This document shows, in pieces, positions 51,401-59,329 of a DNA stretch of 64,000 bases (position 1 is the first letter of the stretch; each line of letters opens with the position of its first letter). Source of the stretch: Caldilineaceae bacterium (GTDB lineage: Bacteria > Chloroflexota > Anaerolineae > Caldilineales > Caldilineaceae). Where the stretch lies: NCBI GenBank assembly GCA_019637685.1, contig JAHBVF010000008.1:1-64000 (forward strand), read 5' to 3'. A program made the translations under genes and the position numbers. The notes below the pieces were generated by a model. That model was given only the letters and a program-made list of their open reading frames with translations, was not told the DNA's origin and did not search any database.

Positions 51401-52232
51401 GTCCGCGTATGGCCCGCTCCAGATGCTCGATCAGGACGCGCCGCTCCTTATTGCGCCCGATGAGTGGTATATCCTGGGCGAAGGGCGGCGTATCGGAGGC
51501 GCGCTCGTCGATGGACGGTGGCCCGGTTTCCATCAGTGCGGTGGTCTCCGGCGCAGGTTCGGCCCCGAATTCCTCGTGCAGCATTGTGCAGAGTTCGTCG
51601 TAGCGCTGCTGGGCGTCGTGCGGGCGTCCCAGCCTGTGGTAGAGCCAGATTGCCTCCTGGTAGGCCCCCTCGTGCAGGGGATCAACCTGAATCAGCGCGA
51701 GCGCGGCCAGGAGCGCCTGTTCGTAGTCCTGGTTTGACTTGTGTCCGGCGATCAGCCGTTGGGCCGCCTGTATGTAGCGCTCGCGCAGCCGCTCCTGCTC
51801 GGCGATGACCCAATCGCTGTAGTCGTCTGCCAGCAGGGGGGCTGTGTAGAGCGCCACGGCTTGGCGCAGAAAAGGCAGTGCGTCCTGGTCGCTTGTCTGC
51901 CGGACCGCGTGATTCAGCGCTTCCTCAAAGGCGTGGACATCGATCGTCTGGACCTGGGCGCGGTCGACGCCCAGCGTATCCGCGTTGCGCAGGATCAAAG
52001 ATTCAGCACCCGGAGACCGCCCGATCTCCCAGAGCGCGTAGCTCAGACGCCGCCGAGCCGTGGACTCGTCCAGGTCCGGCCAGAAGAGATCGCAGAGCCG
52101 GGTTCGGGAGTGCTCCACATCGGCGTGGAAAAGCAGATAGGCCAACAGCGAACGCCCCGCCCGGGATGGGATGAGGACGGGTTGACCGTCGTATTCGAGG
52201 GCAAAGGGGCCAAAGAGGTGAACCGAAAGCAT
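48411..52232 (-). CDS. giant SARP/BTAD-AAA-TPR regulator with C-terminal HTH
   Basis: 1273 residues. N-terminal DNA-binding winged helix of OmpR/SARP type (residues 1-95: SVHLFGPFALEYDGQPVLIPSRAGRSLLAYLL; RRRLSYALWEIG), then a bacterial transcriptional activator domain (BTAD, about 96-245). The AAA ATPase has Walker A GEPGVGKSRLL near residue 290 and LLILEDLHWADAATLD as Walker B (DDxHW-like) near residue 400. About ten TPR-like repeats fill residues 700-1130. Residues 1215-1270 form a second helix-turn-helix (YHHLAEALGVSQRTILRDMAAL), which is uncommon in this class. It is presumably an ATP-driven signal-integrating regulator. Its targets are unknown; the propeller downstream is a candidate. 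Confidence 0.92.
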   Translation of the reverse strand: MLSVHLFGPFALEYDGQPVLIPSRAGRSLLAYLLFHADVEHSRTRLCDLFWPDLDESTARRRLSYALWEIGRSPGAESLILRNADTLGVDRAQVQTIDVHAFEEALNHAVRQTSDQDALPFLRQAVALYTAPLLADDYSDWVIAEQERLRERYIQAAQRLIAGHKSNQDYEQALLAALALIQVDPLHEGAYQEAIWLYHRLGRPHDAQQRYDELCTMLHEEFGAEPAPETTALMETGPPSIDERASDTPPFAQDIPLIGRNKERRVLIEHLERAIRGQGGVLFVVGEPGVGKSRLLDALAEDAAWRSALVMHGRAQYLAAQEAYGPLLSALGTGMSPLRAQQVATVLDRLWLSVMATLLPDLADWVPGVSPLPDIPAEQAHIRLMEGLVRITLALGTISPTLLILEDLHWADAATLDILAYLSQRLAASRVLVVASFRPTDAREDPAVWAGLNAVDRAGLLARLTLSPLSREETGELMQRALHLAQPATRFAARIHRETGGNPLFVLESLRTLYAEGLLTQEGAGVWSTPYDADTTDYAELPLLPAVEETIRRRLTRLDVHARRLLNAISVAGSEVSLLVLADMAEMTGPALLVSVGSLVQQGLLEETATAYRFSHDVVRQTIYAALPKDERQALHGRMAGLFDPKNPAQAAMLAYHHEHAAAATEAAHFYVLAGDHAVERHAYRQALAHFDRAEALTGESSPATSPFLVRLLLAREAVLAVLGERERQREDLEALTPQLLTDPQQQIERERRYGQMLAALGDYSGALERFDLALTLARGRKDRRAEAAILCATGESIYWNGDSLASVPILEQAIELSHQTQDLATQAQAEATLSAALSELSRHQEALVAADRALVCYRSLGDRVGEADVLAAIGAVLCEQGELSKAEAGYGQALSIQREVGYRYAEARTLINWGAVAYMQGKVGDALDHFEAASQIGREIDSERAWNYAETNIAAVISTYIGDLPRGRRAVEEVIALQRSQENKPLLGQALGIQAQFDYLAGELAAARDHLNEALAEMDASAESPWLLAQIHQARAQAHLRLSQYSEASQDIEAALAYCETYGFSDFTPGFLTTKAQILRAQNQIGPAGDAIQAGVAALTPGLFQAYLVHFEHYQVLQASGRPAEAGAALSEAVRVLTEMLDTLSPKDQQASQSQIPEHRAILAAWAESQAIQTQATLPRTDAPLGRPLTADEQITITWTLETPQDRAIRSKSKRRRQQIVRLLHEAQSQNALPAYHHLAEALGVSQRTILRDMAALNQAGIDLPPTRGEQV

Positions 52233-52616
52233 GGGTGGCCTGCAAAGGTATGGGTATAGAGGGGCAAGCGTATTCGCATTTTAGCAGCCGTAGCAGCAGG
52301 CTGTCAACAGAAAATTGGAGGCTGATTAGGGCAATTGCGTACTTCGAGGTAGTAACGAGTTGTCAGCCAATTTCCATGTGGAATGGGTGTCGGTGGATCG
52401 ATTCTGAGCCAGAAAATGCCCTTTTCTATAGCCAAACGCCTGACTTTCCAGCCGATTTGGCCGAGAATTTAAGGTGTGCGCGTCCCTGGCCCGCCTCCAT
52501 CCAAAAGCTCAAAAAAACCGGTTTGTGCGTCAGATTTATCTGTGCTATGCTCCAAACCTACCCCCTCGTCCCCATTTTTTGCTTCTAAATTTTAGTAACT
52601 GTTCAGGAGGACAGGT
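52233..52616. promoter_or_regulatory. 384-base divergent control region with promoter at 52523
   Basis: TTGTGC (52523-52528), 17-base spacer, TATGCT (52546-52551) with extended -10 TGC drives the importer at 52617. The rest of the gap up to the SARP gene holds no recognisable gene, hairpin or repeat. Confidence 0.6.
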
Positions 52617-54332
52617 ATGAGAAGCCACAAACACGACAGGCTGGACAGGCAGGTATCACGGCGTACCTTTTTGCGGATTGTAGGGTCAAGCGCCGGTGTG
52701 GCGATTCTGGCTGCATGCGCGCCAGCAACGCCGCCCAGTGTTGAACCCCAGGCCCCTGCGGCCACGGCGACCCCCGTGCCCACACCCGCGCCCGCTGTCC
52801 AGGGCGAAGGGATGATGCGCCCGGAGGGTTCGCCCAAGCGGGGCGGTATTGTGCGCACAGCCTTTGGCGTCACCATGTCCAGTTTTGACATCCACCAGGG
52901 CGGCGGCGTTTCGGCACTGTGCCATATGTACAACGGGCTGGTGCGCAACAATCTGGTGGACGGCCTGCGTACGCTCGTGCCCGACCTGGCCGAAAGCTGG
53001 GAAGTCTCGGACGATGGGCTGGTCTACACATTCAACCTGCGCGAAGGGGTCACCTTCCACGACGGTACGCCCTTCTCTTCTGCCGATGTCGTGGCGACTT
53101 TCAGCCGCATCACCAACCCGCCGGAAGGCATTGTGGTTCCCCTGAGCAGCGACTACGGGATGGTCGATTCGGTGGAAGCCACCGGGGATTTGACTGTACA
53201 GTTCAAACTCAACTCGCCCCGGGCCTTTTTCCTCAACCTGCTGGCGGATACTGCGGCAATTGTCTATTCTAAAAAGGCCCTGGATGAGAACAACCAGGAC
53301 CTGCGCTCGGTCATCGCACCCGGCACAGGCGCCTTCCGTTTTGTGGAGCATCTGCCTGCAGAAAAATGGGTGCTGGAAGCCAACCCGGACTATTGGGACC
53401 CGGAACTGCCCTACGTGGACGGGTTGGAGCTGCTCCACGTGCCGGCCTGGTCGGATCGGGGCACGGCTGTGCTGACCGACCAGGCGGATATGTCCTGGAA
53501 TGTCTCCAAAGAGACCTGGGACGAGGGCAACAATCGGCCAGAGAGCGTGCAGGCCAACAAATTGGCCAACTTTGGCGCGTACTGGGCCGTGATGAATTGC
53601 AACAAGCCACCCTTTGACGATCCTCGGGTGCGCCGGGCCGTACATTTGGCCGTGAGCAAGCAGAACCTGGCCGCGGCCTTTGGAACCCAGGAACTGATCA
53701 ACCTTACCCGCTGGGTCCCCCAGGGCAACCCCAACGCCACCCCACCGGAAGTCCTGGCGACATTGCCCGGCTACCGGGAGGACAAGAGCGAGGACATTGA
53801 GACCGCCAAGCAGTTGCTGGCCGACGCGGGCTATGCCGACGGTATCACAGGGGTGGAACTGCTGGCCGCGGCGGGTCCCCAGGGCGAACTGCTGGCCCCG
53901 GCTTTCCAGGATATGCTCAAACGCAGCCTGAACATCGAGACCGAAATTCGCATTGTCGAACGGGCCACCCTGCCTTCCGAGCAGCAGGCGGGAACCTACC
54001 AGATTGTCATCGACACCCGAGGCCACGGCGTTTCAGACATTTCGCCCCGCGCCAATCAGTGGTGGCGCACAGGCGGCTCCCAGAACTGGAAGGGCTACAG
54101 CAACCCGGACTTCGATGCCCTGCTCGACCAGATCGACGTGGAAACCGATCTGGACGTGCGCAAGGGACAGATCGACCAGGCCCAGGATATGCTGGACGAG
54201 AACCCGCCCGAATACCTGATCGGCTATACTTTCCACCTGCCCATGTGGAACAACCGGGTCAAGGGGTTGTCTCTGGACAACCGCATCTTCGCCGAGTGGG
54301 GGCGGATCGAGACCGTCTGGCTGGATACTTAA
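52617..54332 (+). CDS. oligopeptide-type (SBP-5) ABC substrate-binding lipoprotein
   Basis: 571 residues from ATG 52617, after AGGAGGACAGGT. SRRTFLRIVGSSAG is a Tat signal and ILAACAP a lipobox around residue 32. The large fold is family 5: LAESWEVSDDGLVYTFNLREGVTFHDGTPF is diagnostic, followed by APGTGAFRFVEHLPAEKWVLEANPDYW and DDPRVRRAVHLAVSKQNLA. Such proteins capture peptides, nickel, or oligosaccharides; members in sugar-rich loci often bind glycosides. Two permeases follow in the same orientation, but a strong hairpin is between. No OppD/F ATPase is present in the window. Confidence 0.93.
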   Translation: MRSHKHDRLDRQVSRRTFLRIVGSSAGVAILAACAPATPPSVEPQAPAATATPVPTPAPAVQGEGMMRPEGSPKRGGIVRTAFGVTMSSFDIHQGGGVSALCHMYNGLVRNNLVDGLRTLVPDLAESWEVSDDGLVYTFNLREGVTFHDGTPFSSADVVATFSRITNPPEGIVVPLSSDYGMVDSVEATGDLTVQFKLNSPRAFFLNLLADTAAIVYSKKALDENNQDLRSVIAPGTGAFRFVEHLPAEKWVLEANPDYWDPELPYVDGLELLHVPAWSDRGTAVLTDQADMSWNVSKETWDEGNNRPESVQANKLANFGAYWAVMNCNKPPFDDPRVRRAVHLAVSKQNLAAAFGTQELINLTRWVPQGNPNATPPEVLATLPGYREDKSEDIETAKQLLADAGYADGITGVELLAAAGPQGELLAPAFQDMLKRSLNIETEIRIVERATLPSEQQAGTYQIVIDTRGHGVSDISPRANQWWRTGGSQNWKGYSNPDFDALLDQIDVETDLDVRKGQIDQAQDMLDENPPEYLIGYTFHLPMWNNRVKGLSLDNRIFAEWGRIETVWLDT

Positions 54333-54338
54333 GAATCA

Positions 54339-54401
54339 GGGGATGGGGATTGGAGGCCGGAGAGCAGATACTCCCGGCCGCAACCGCCAATCCCCAGCCC
54401 C
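54339..54401 (+). terminator. intra-operon hairpin between binding protein and permeases
   Basis: GGGGATGGGGATTGG pairs with CCAATCCCCAGCCCC (one mismatch), enclosing an inner stem GGCCGG/CCGGCC (54355-54379). There is no T run. Third case of a hairpin in this position in the window. Confidence 0.65.
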
Positions 54402-54437
54402 AGTTTCCAATCCCCAACTCCCACCCACATATCGCCC

Positions 54438-55397
54438 ATGACAAAATACATTCTCAATCGCCTGCTAATTGCAATCCCAACCATCTTTGGCGTCACTGTG
54501 TTGATCTTTTTGGCCATGCGTGTGCTGCCCGGCGATCCGCTACAGTTGATCTTCTCCGAATCGACTGGCATCTATGTGCTCAACGATGAGGAATTGGCCG
54601 CGGCCAGGGCCAGCCTTGGCCTGGACAAATCGTATCCTCTCCAATATCTGGACTGGATGGGCGATATTTTGAGCGGGGATATGGGCAGCTCGTTCTGGAC
54701 CAAAGACCCCATCAGCGCTATGCTGATACGCCGGGGGCCGATCTCCGCCCAGATTGCCCTGATGGCCGTGGTATTCTCCTGGTTGATTGGGGTTCCCGTG
54801 GGTATGCTGAGCGCAATCCGGCGCAATAGCCTGATGGATCATCTATCCCGGGTGGGCATCACCATTTTTATCGCCGTGCCCAGCTATTGGCTGGGATTGC
54901 TGATCATTCTCTTCACTGTACTTGTCTTCAGTTGGCGGCCACCTATCACCATTATTCAACTGTGGGAAGACCCTCTGGGCAACCTTTCCATGACCTTCTT
55001 GCCCGCGCTGGCCCTGGGCCTGCCTCTGGCCGCGGCCATCGCCCGCTTCGCCCGTTCTGCCGCGCTGGAAGTGCTCTACGAGGACTATATCCGCACGGCC
55101 CGGGCCAAAGGGCTGACTGACTATCTGGTCATCTGGCGTCACGTTTTCAGGAATGCGATGCTGCCTGTGGTCACCACTACCGGGCTGGCGCTAGGCGGTC
55201 TGTTGGGCGGTGCGGTCTCCGTGGAAAAAGCTTTTGCTGTGCCTGGGCTGGGGAGTTTGCTGGTGCAGGGATTGACCGAACGGGATTGGTCGATGATCCA
55301 GAACTTGGTCCTTATCTACGGCCTGATCTACATCTTCGTCAACCTGATCGTGGACATCAGCTACGCTTTTCTCGATCCCCGTATCCGTTATGATTGA
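54438..55397 (+). CDS. ABC permease, DppB/OppB type
   Basis: 319 residues with six spans. It begins MTKYILNRLLIAIPTIFGVTVLIF, the standard OppB start, then has LDKSYPLQYLDWMGDI, and the EAA loop YIRTARAKGLTDYLVIWRHVFRNAMLPVV at about residues 215-240. No ribosome site is visible before the ATG at 54438, so translation may depend on the upstream mRNA structure. The gene pairs with the following permease. Confidence 0.93.
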   Translation: MTKYILNRLLIAIPTIFGVTVLIFLAMRVLPGDPLQLIFSESTGIYVLNDEELAAARASLGLDKSYPLQYLDWMGDILSGDMGSSFWTKDPISAMLIRRGPISAQIALMAVVFSWLIGVPVGMLSAIRRNSLMDHLSRVGITIFIAVPSYWLGLLIILFTVLVFSWRPPITIIQLWEDPLGNLSMTFLPALALGLPLAAAIARFARSAALEVLYEDYIRTARAKGLTDYLVIWRHVFRNAMLPVVTTTGLALGGLLGGAVSVEKAFAVPGLGSLLVQGLTERDWSMIQNLVLIYGLIYIFVNLIVDISYAFLDPRIRYD

Positions 55398-55445
55398 TAG
55401 ACTCGTTTTTCTGCTAAACCGTTTCTTCCCGCAGAAGGATTTGGG

Positions 55446-56375
55446 ATGAATCAGTCGAAAATTTTGCCCGTGGATCCAATAGATGCCGAGATGGCCGCGG
55501 AGCTCAATCCTCCTGGATTGGTGCGCCGTCTGTCGGGTGCTCTCGTGCGTTTTGTGCGTTCTTCGCCGATTGGCGCGGTCGGGCTGCTGTTCTGGATTAT
55601 TATGCTCGCCCTGGCCATCTTTGCCCCCCAGATTTCCCCGCTCGATCCCTTGGATGCGGATTATGGGGCCATCCGCCAAGGCCCCTCTGTCAGCCATCTG
55701 CTGGGGACGGACAACCTGGGCCGAGATGTCCTCAGCCGTATCATCTTTGGTTTCCGCATCACCTTGATTGTGAGCCTTACTTCGGTATTTCTGGGCGATC
55801 TGATCGGCTTTATCTGGGGGATTGCCAGCGGCTATCTGGGCAACCGCTTCGACCTGATCAGCCAGCGGGTGATCGATGTGCTGATGTCCTTCCCCGCTCT
55901 GATCCTGGCTCTGCTTCTGTTGGTGGTCTCTGGGGCCGGTCTGCCCACAGTCATCATTGCGATTGCCGTCACCCGCATCCCCTCCTCCACCCGTATCATT
56001 CGCTCTGTTGTGCTTTCCGTCAACCAGAACGCGTATATCGAGGCGGCCCGGTGCCTGGGGGCCAGCCACACGCGCATTATGCTGCGCCATATCGCCCCCC
56101 AGGTGGTGGCCCCTATCCTTGTGGTTGCCACGCTGAATTTGGGCGGGGCTATCTTCGCCGAATCCGCGCTCAGCTTTCTGGGCCTGGGCATTCCACCCCC
56201 GGCCCCCAGTCTGGGAAATATGCTGGGTGGTGTGCTGGCCGCTGCCTTCCGCCCGCCCTGGTGGCTGGTGGTCTTCCCTGGCCTGGCTATCACCTTCGCC
56301 ATTATGGCCGCCAATCTTTTCGGCGATGCCCTGCGGGATTTTCTGGATCCCAAACTGAAGAAGCGGATCGACTGA
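55446..56375 (+). CDS. ABC permease, DppC/OppC type
   Basis: 309 residues. The N-terminus is 40 polar residues; GLLFWIIMLALAIFAPQISPLDP and HLLGTDNLGRDVLSRIIFG are typical OppC blocks; the EAA loop is YIEAARCLGASHTRIMLRHIAPQV at about residues 198-221. It completes the importer. A mobile element begins two bases after its stop codon and separates it from the cupin gene. Confidence 0.94.
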   Translation: MNQSKILPVDPIDAEMAAELNPPGLVRRLSGALVRFVRSSPIGAVGLLFWIIMLALAIFAPQISPLDPLDADYGAIRQGPSVSHLLGTDNLGRDVLSRIIFGFRITLIVSLTSVFLGDLIGFIWGIASGYLGNRFDLISQRVIDVLMSFPALILALLLLVVSGAGLPTVIIAIAVTRIPSSTRIIRSVVLSVNQNAYIEAARCLGASHTRIMLRHIAPQVVAPILVVATLNLGGAIFAESALSFLGLGIPPPAPSLGNMLGGVLAAAFRPPWWLVVFPGLAITFAIMAANLFGDALRDFLDPKLKKRID

Positions 56376-56376
56376 G

Positions 56377-56459
56377 CACTCTGTAAACGAAGTAATTTGA
56401 TATCCCAGAAGTTCGGCTTTTCAAAAAAGTCGAACTTCTAAAACTTTGTTGACAGTGTG
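56377..56459. mobile_element. MITE-like element with AGAAGTTCG hairpin
   Basis: 83 bp bounded by CACTCTGTAAACGAAGT and ACTTTGTTGACAGTGTG, imperfect inverted repeats. The interior holds AGAAGTTCGGCTTTT...AAAAGTCGAACTTCT (56407-56439), nearly the hairpin of the copies at 3965 and 62861. No clear target duplication is left. Confidence 0.7.
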
Positions 56460-56516
56460 CTACCCGTCGAAGTTTGGCGTAGAATTCTGCCAGCAAACCA
56501 CACGCCGGAGATAGAA

Positions 56517-57161
56517 ATGGGTTTCCCCGTCTACGATTTTCGCACGGATGTACGCAATATTTTGGTCACGCCCCAGATCCGCTCCCGCTTTTTGCGTATG
56601 GAGCCGGGACAGGTCTCCCAGGGCCACACCCACGATCTGGGCCACGAAATTTTCCTGATCCTCTCCGGGCGCTGCGAGTTCACTATCGACGGGGAAAGCG
56701 AAGTGCTCGGCCCCGGCCAGATGTGTGTGGCGCTGGTGGATCAGATGCACTCCGTGCGGGTGATGGGTGACGAGCCGATGACAATGTATCTGTCGGTCAC
56801 GCCCCACATCCAGCCCACCCACACATTTTGGGACAAGGACGGCAACAAACTGCCGCCCCGGTTTTCACTCCACAGTGCCTACGACATCGCCGTGGACACC
56901 AGCATGACTAACGACGAACTGCTGCAACAGCACGTGGGCGCGGCCCAAAGCGTCGCGGCCACAGCCCAAACCTTTGCCCAGGTGCAGGCAGAGCAGGCCG
57001 CCGTCTACCGCCAGGCCATAGGTAGCGGTGATGTGGCCGCGGCGACCGCGGCCCGGGCCGCGATGTGGGAGGTGCTTTCGGCCCTGCACAGCCAACTTTT
57101 TTCTCTGGACGACAACTGGAACGAACTGGCCCCCCGTCTGATCGACGGCAAGCCAGCCTAA
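56517..57161 (+). CDS. cupin-domain protein
   Basis: 214 residues. GGAG eight bases before the ATG at 56517 sets the start; the longer frame reads into the mobile element. Residues 30-110 are a cupin: QVSQGHTHDLGHEIFLILSGRCEFTID (GX5HXHX-type motif 1, with His and Glu metal ligands) and GQMCVALVDQMHSVRV (motif 2). The C-terminal half is an Ala/Gln-rich helical region. It may be a sugar-phosphate isomerase-like or regulatory protein. The two following genes run in the same direction. Confidence 0.88.
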   Translation: MGFPVYDFRTDVRNILVTPQIRSRFLRMEPGQVSQGHTHDLGHEIFLILSGRCEFTIDGESEVLGPGQMCVALVDQMHSVRVMGDEPMTMYLSVTPHIQPTHTFWDKDGNKLPPRFSLHSAYDIAVDTSMTNDELLQQHVGAAQSVAATAQTFAQVQAEQAAVYRQAIGSGDVAAATAARAAMWEVLSALHSQLFSLDDNWNELAPRLIDGKPA

Positions 57162-57197
57162 TCCCCCTTCTCATTTTATCCACAGGAGATCCAATTT

Positions 57198-58268
57198 ATG
57201 AGTCCGATTCGTATGGGTGTAGTCGGCTGCGGCGCCATCGCCCAGGTCCACCACATGCCCAATCTGCTGGAGTTGCAGGATGAGTTTGAAGTCACCGCGG
57301 TCTGCGATGTCTCGCCTGGGGCCGCGGCCTATGTGGCCAAACGTTTTCGCGTCCCCCACCACTTTACCGACTACCGGGACCTGCTGGCCGCGGATGTGGA
57401 CGCGGTGCTGCTCTGCCAGAGCGACCCCAAAACCGATGTGGCTGTGGCTGCTTTTGACGCGGGCAAGCACGTCTTTATCGAAAAACCGGTCTGCTTCTCC
57501 TTGCAGGAGATGGAGCGAATGGTTACGGCCCAGAAGCGGTCAGGCAAAGTGGGGCAGGCGGGCTATATGAAAGTTTTCGACCCGGCCTTTGAGATTGCCA
57601 AAGCCGAGGCCGAGGATATGGACGTAACCTTTGTGCAGATCAACCACCTGCACCCCAACAACAACCTGCACACAGCCCAATTCGACATCCGCCGTTTCGA
57701 CGACATTCCCTCATCGGCTATCGAAGCAACCAATGCCGCGCGCACAGCAGCCCGCACCCAGGCCATCGGCGAGGTTCCCCCCGCGGTGGAACGGGCTTTC
57801 CACATGCTCTCCGGCAGTATGATTCACGACCTCTACGGCCTGCGCACAGTGATGGGATTGCCCACAGAAATCGTCAGCACGGAAATCTGGCTGGACGGCC
57901 GCGCCTTCACCACCACCTTGGCCTACGCCAACGGCGCGCGCTGTGTCGCCACCTGGATCGATCTGCCCGAACTGTGGGATTTTCAGGAATCCCTGGAAAT
58001 CTACGGCGGCAACAAACGGGTGATTCTGGAATATCCCACCGGCTTCTCCAAAGGCCACATCTCCAAAATTACGATTCAGGGTATCGACGAGGTGGGTGTC
58101 ACCTATCGCAAGCAGCCGGCTATCGACTGGGACAGCGCTTTCGTGCGCGAGATGCGCCACTTTCACAGTTGCATCACCGAGGGTACAGCCTGCCGCACGC
58201 CCCTTAGCGACGCCGGACTGGATGTGGGGCTGATCATCGATATTGTGAAAGCCTATTTGGGCAAGTAA
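57198..58268 (+). CDS. Gfo/Idh/MocA-family oxidoreductase
   Basis: 356 residues, ATG 57198 behind CAGGAGATCC. The N-terminal Rossmann domain has VVGCGAIAQVHHMPNL (residues 9-24) and the family lysine motif EKPVC in HVFIEKPVCFS near residue 95. The C-terminal alpha/beta domain has GSMIHDLYGLRTVMG, with the catalytic His/Asp. Typical substrates are sugars or inositols oxidised or rearranged with NAD(P). It lies 36 bases after the cupin gene and probably works on the same sugar-derived compound as the ABC importer brings in. Confidence 0.94.
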   Translation: MSPIRMGVVGCGAIAQVHHMPNLLELQDEFEVTAVCDVSPGAAAYVAKRFRVPHHFTDYRDLLAADVDAVLLCQSDPKTDVAVAAFDAGKHVFIEKPVCFSLQEMERMVTAQKRSGKVGQAGYMKVFDPAFEIAKAEAEDMDVTFVQINHLHPNNNLHTAQFDIRRFDDIPSSAIEATNAARTAARTQAIGEVPPAVERAFHMLSGSMIHDLYGLRTVMGLPTEIVSTEIWLDGRAFTTTLAYANGARCVATWIDLPELWDFQESLEIYGGNKRVILEYPTGFSKGHISKITIQGIDEVGVTYRKQPAIDWDSAFVREMRHFHSCITEGTACRTPLSDAGLDVGLIIDIVKAYLGK

Positions 58269-58750
58269 GCGTATCCAGGGAAACGGGCTATCCACGCAGA
58301 GACAGGAAAAGGTGCCAAGCCCACAGAGGAAATGCAGTTGCGTTGCGTTCCTTTGTGGACTTGGTACTTTTTTTTGGAAGGCTCTGTATTCCAGCGCGGG
58401 ATTTGGCCGGTAGGAGGGGTGAAACAGTCGGCTGCCCGTGGGAGAAGTGCAATGGACCGCGCCAGAGATGACGCCATTTTTGCCTGATCGGTGTCCCTCT
58501 CTTTTGTGTGGCAACCATTTGAGCGCAGCATAGCACAGAGCAGCCAGGCCAGCAACGGCCAGGTGCATTCCACAGGCGACCGGACAAGCCAGACACTCTG
58601 CTCCAGTTTTTTGCTGCATAGACACTTCCCAGCAAAAAAGCGATATGACAATCAGCTTCGAGCGACGTATACTGGGGCGACAGCATTCCACTTGGACAAT
58701 GAGCGGCCACGCCGTTCCCCTTCGCACCCATCCCCACAGGAGTAAAGCCC
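58269..58750. repeat. 482-base spacer with a long inverted repeat
   Basis: AAAAGGTGCCAAGCCCACAG (58307) pairs with TTGTGGACTTGGTACTTTT (to 58374), a hairpin of about 27 bp. On the minus strand an ATG at 58619 opens a frame with CLACPVACG and a hydrophobic stretch, but it runs into the oxidoreductase and lacks a good ribosome site; I treat it as unproven. Confidence 0.6.
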
Positions 58751-59197
58751 GTGCCCGCTATGAACCCAGCCCAAATTCATGACTTTCTGGCCACAGATGT
58801 GCTCTGTCGTCTGGCCTGCGTGAACCCAGCGGGCCACCCGTACGTCGTGCCCTGCTGGTTCACCCACGCAGATGGCGGCTTCTATGTCATCCCCCGCGCC
58901 CGTTCGGTCTGGGCTGCTTTTCTACAAAACGACCCCCGGGTTTCGCTCTGCATTGATGCCGAAGATGGGCGACGGGTGTTGGTGCAGGGCACGGCCCAGG
59001 TGGTGGAAGAACCCAATGTAGGCGGACGCTGGGTGGAGATCGCCCGCGAGATGGCCCTGCGCTACCGGGGTGAGGAGGGGCTGGCCTATCTGGACCAAAC
59101 CCTGGAGGAACCCCGCTGGCTGATTTTTATCACAGCCGACGAACTGCGTTCCTCCACGGGTGGCTGGGCACGGCGTTACAAGCACAGCGAATGGTAG
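58751..59197 (+). CDS. pyridoxamine-5'-phosphate-oxidase-fold (PPOX) protein
   Basis: 148 residues from GTG 58751 (AGGAG nine bases upstream; an ATG three codons later is possible). The split-barrel fold is clear from HDFLATDVLCRLACVNPAGHPYVVPCWFTH, FYVIPRARSVWAAFLQNDPRVSLCIDAE and LVQGTAQVVEEP. The usual flavin or F420 is bound between barrels of a dimer. Such small proteins include F420-dependent reductases and haem utilisation proteins, and the exact cofactor is not known. It is alone in its orientation block. Confidence 0.88.
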   Translation: MPAMNPAQIHDFLATDVLCRLACVNPAGHPYVVPCWFTHADGGFYVIPRARSVWAAFLQNDPRVSLCIDAEDGRRVLVQGTAQVVEEPNVGGRWVEIAREMALRYRGEEGLAYLDQTLEEPRWLIFITADELRSSTGGWARRYKHSEW

Positions 59198-59329
59198 ATC
59201 CCCAGCGAGCCGCGCTGGCTGATACGAAACAGCCACTATTGCGCGTGTTCAACAAAAAATGTTGCAGTTTGTCCTATACATTGCGGGCTATTGGATCATC
59301 ACTTTATAGAAAAGGAACAGGACAGGTCT

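Noticed and set aside
58251..58619. minus-strand ORF with CLACPVACG and a hydrophobic stretch
   Set aside because: Weak ribosome site, runs through a repeat hairpin and into the oxidoreductase gene; cannot be supported as a protein.
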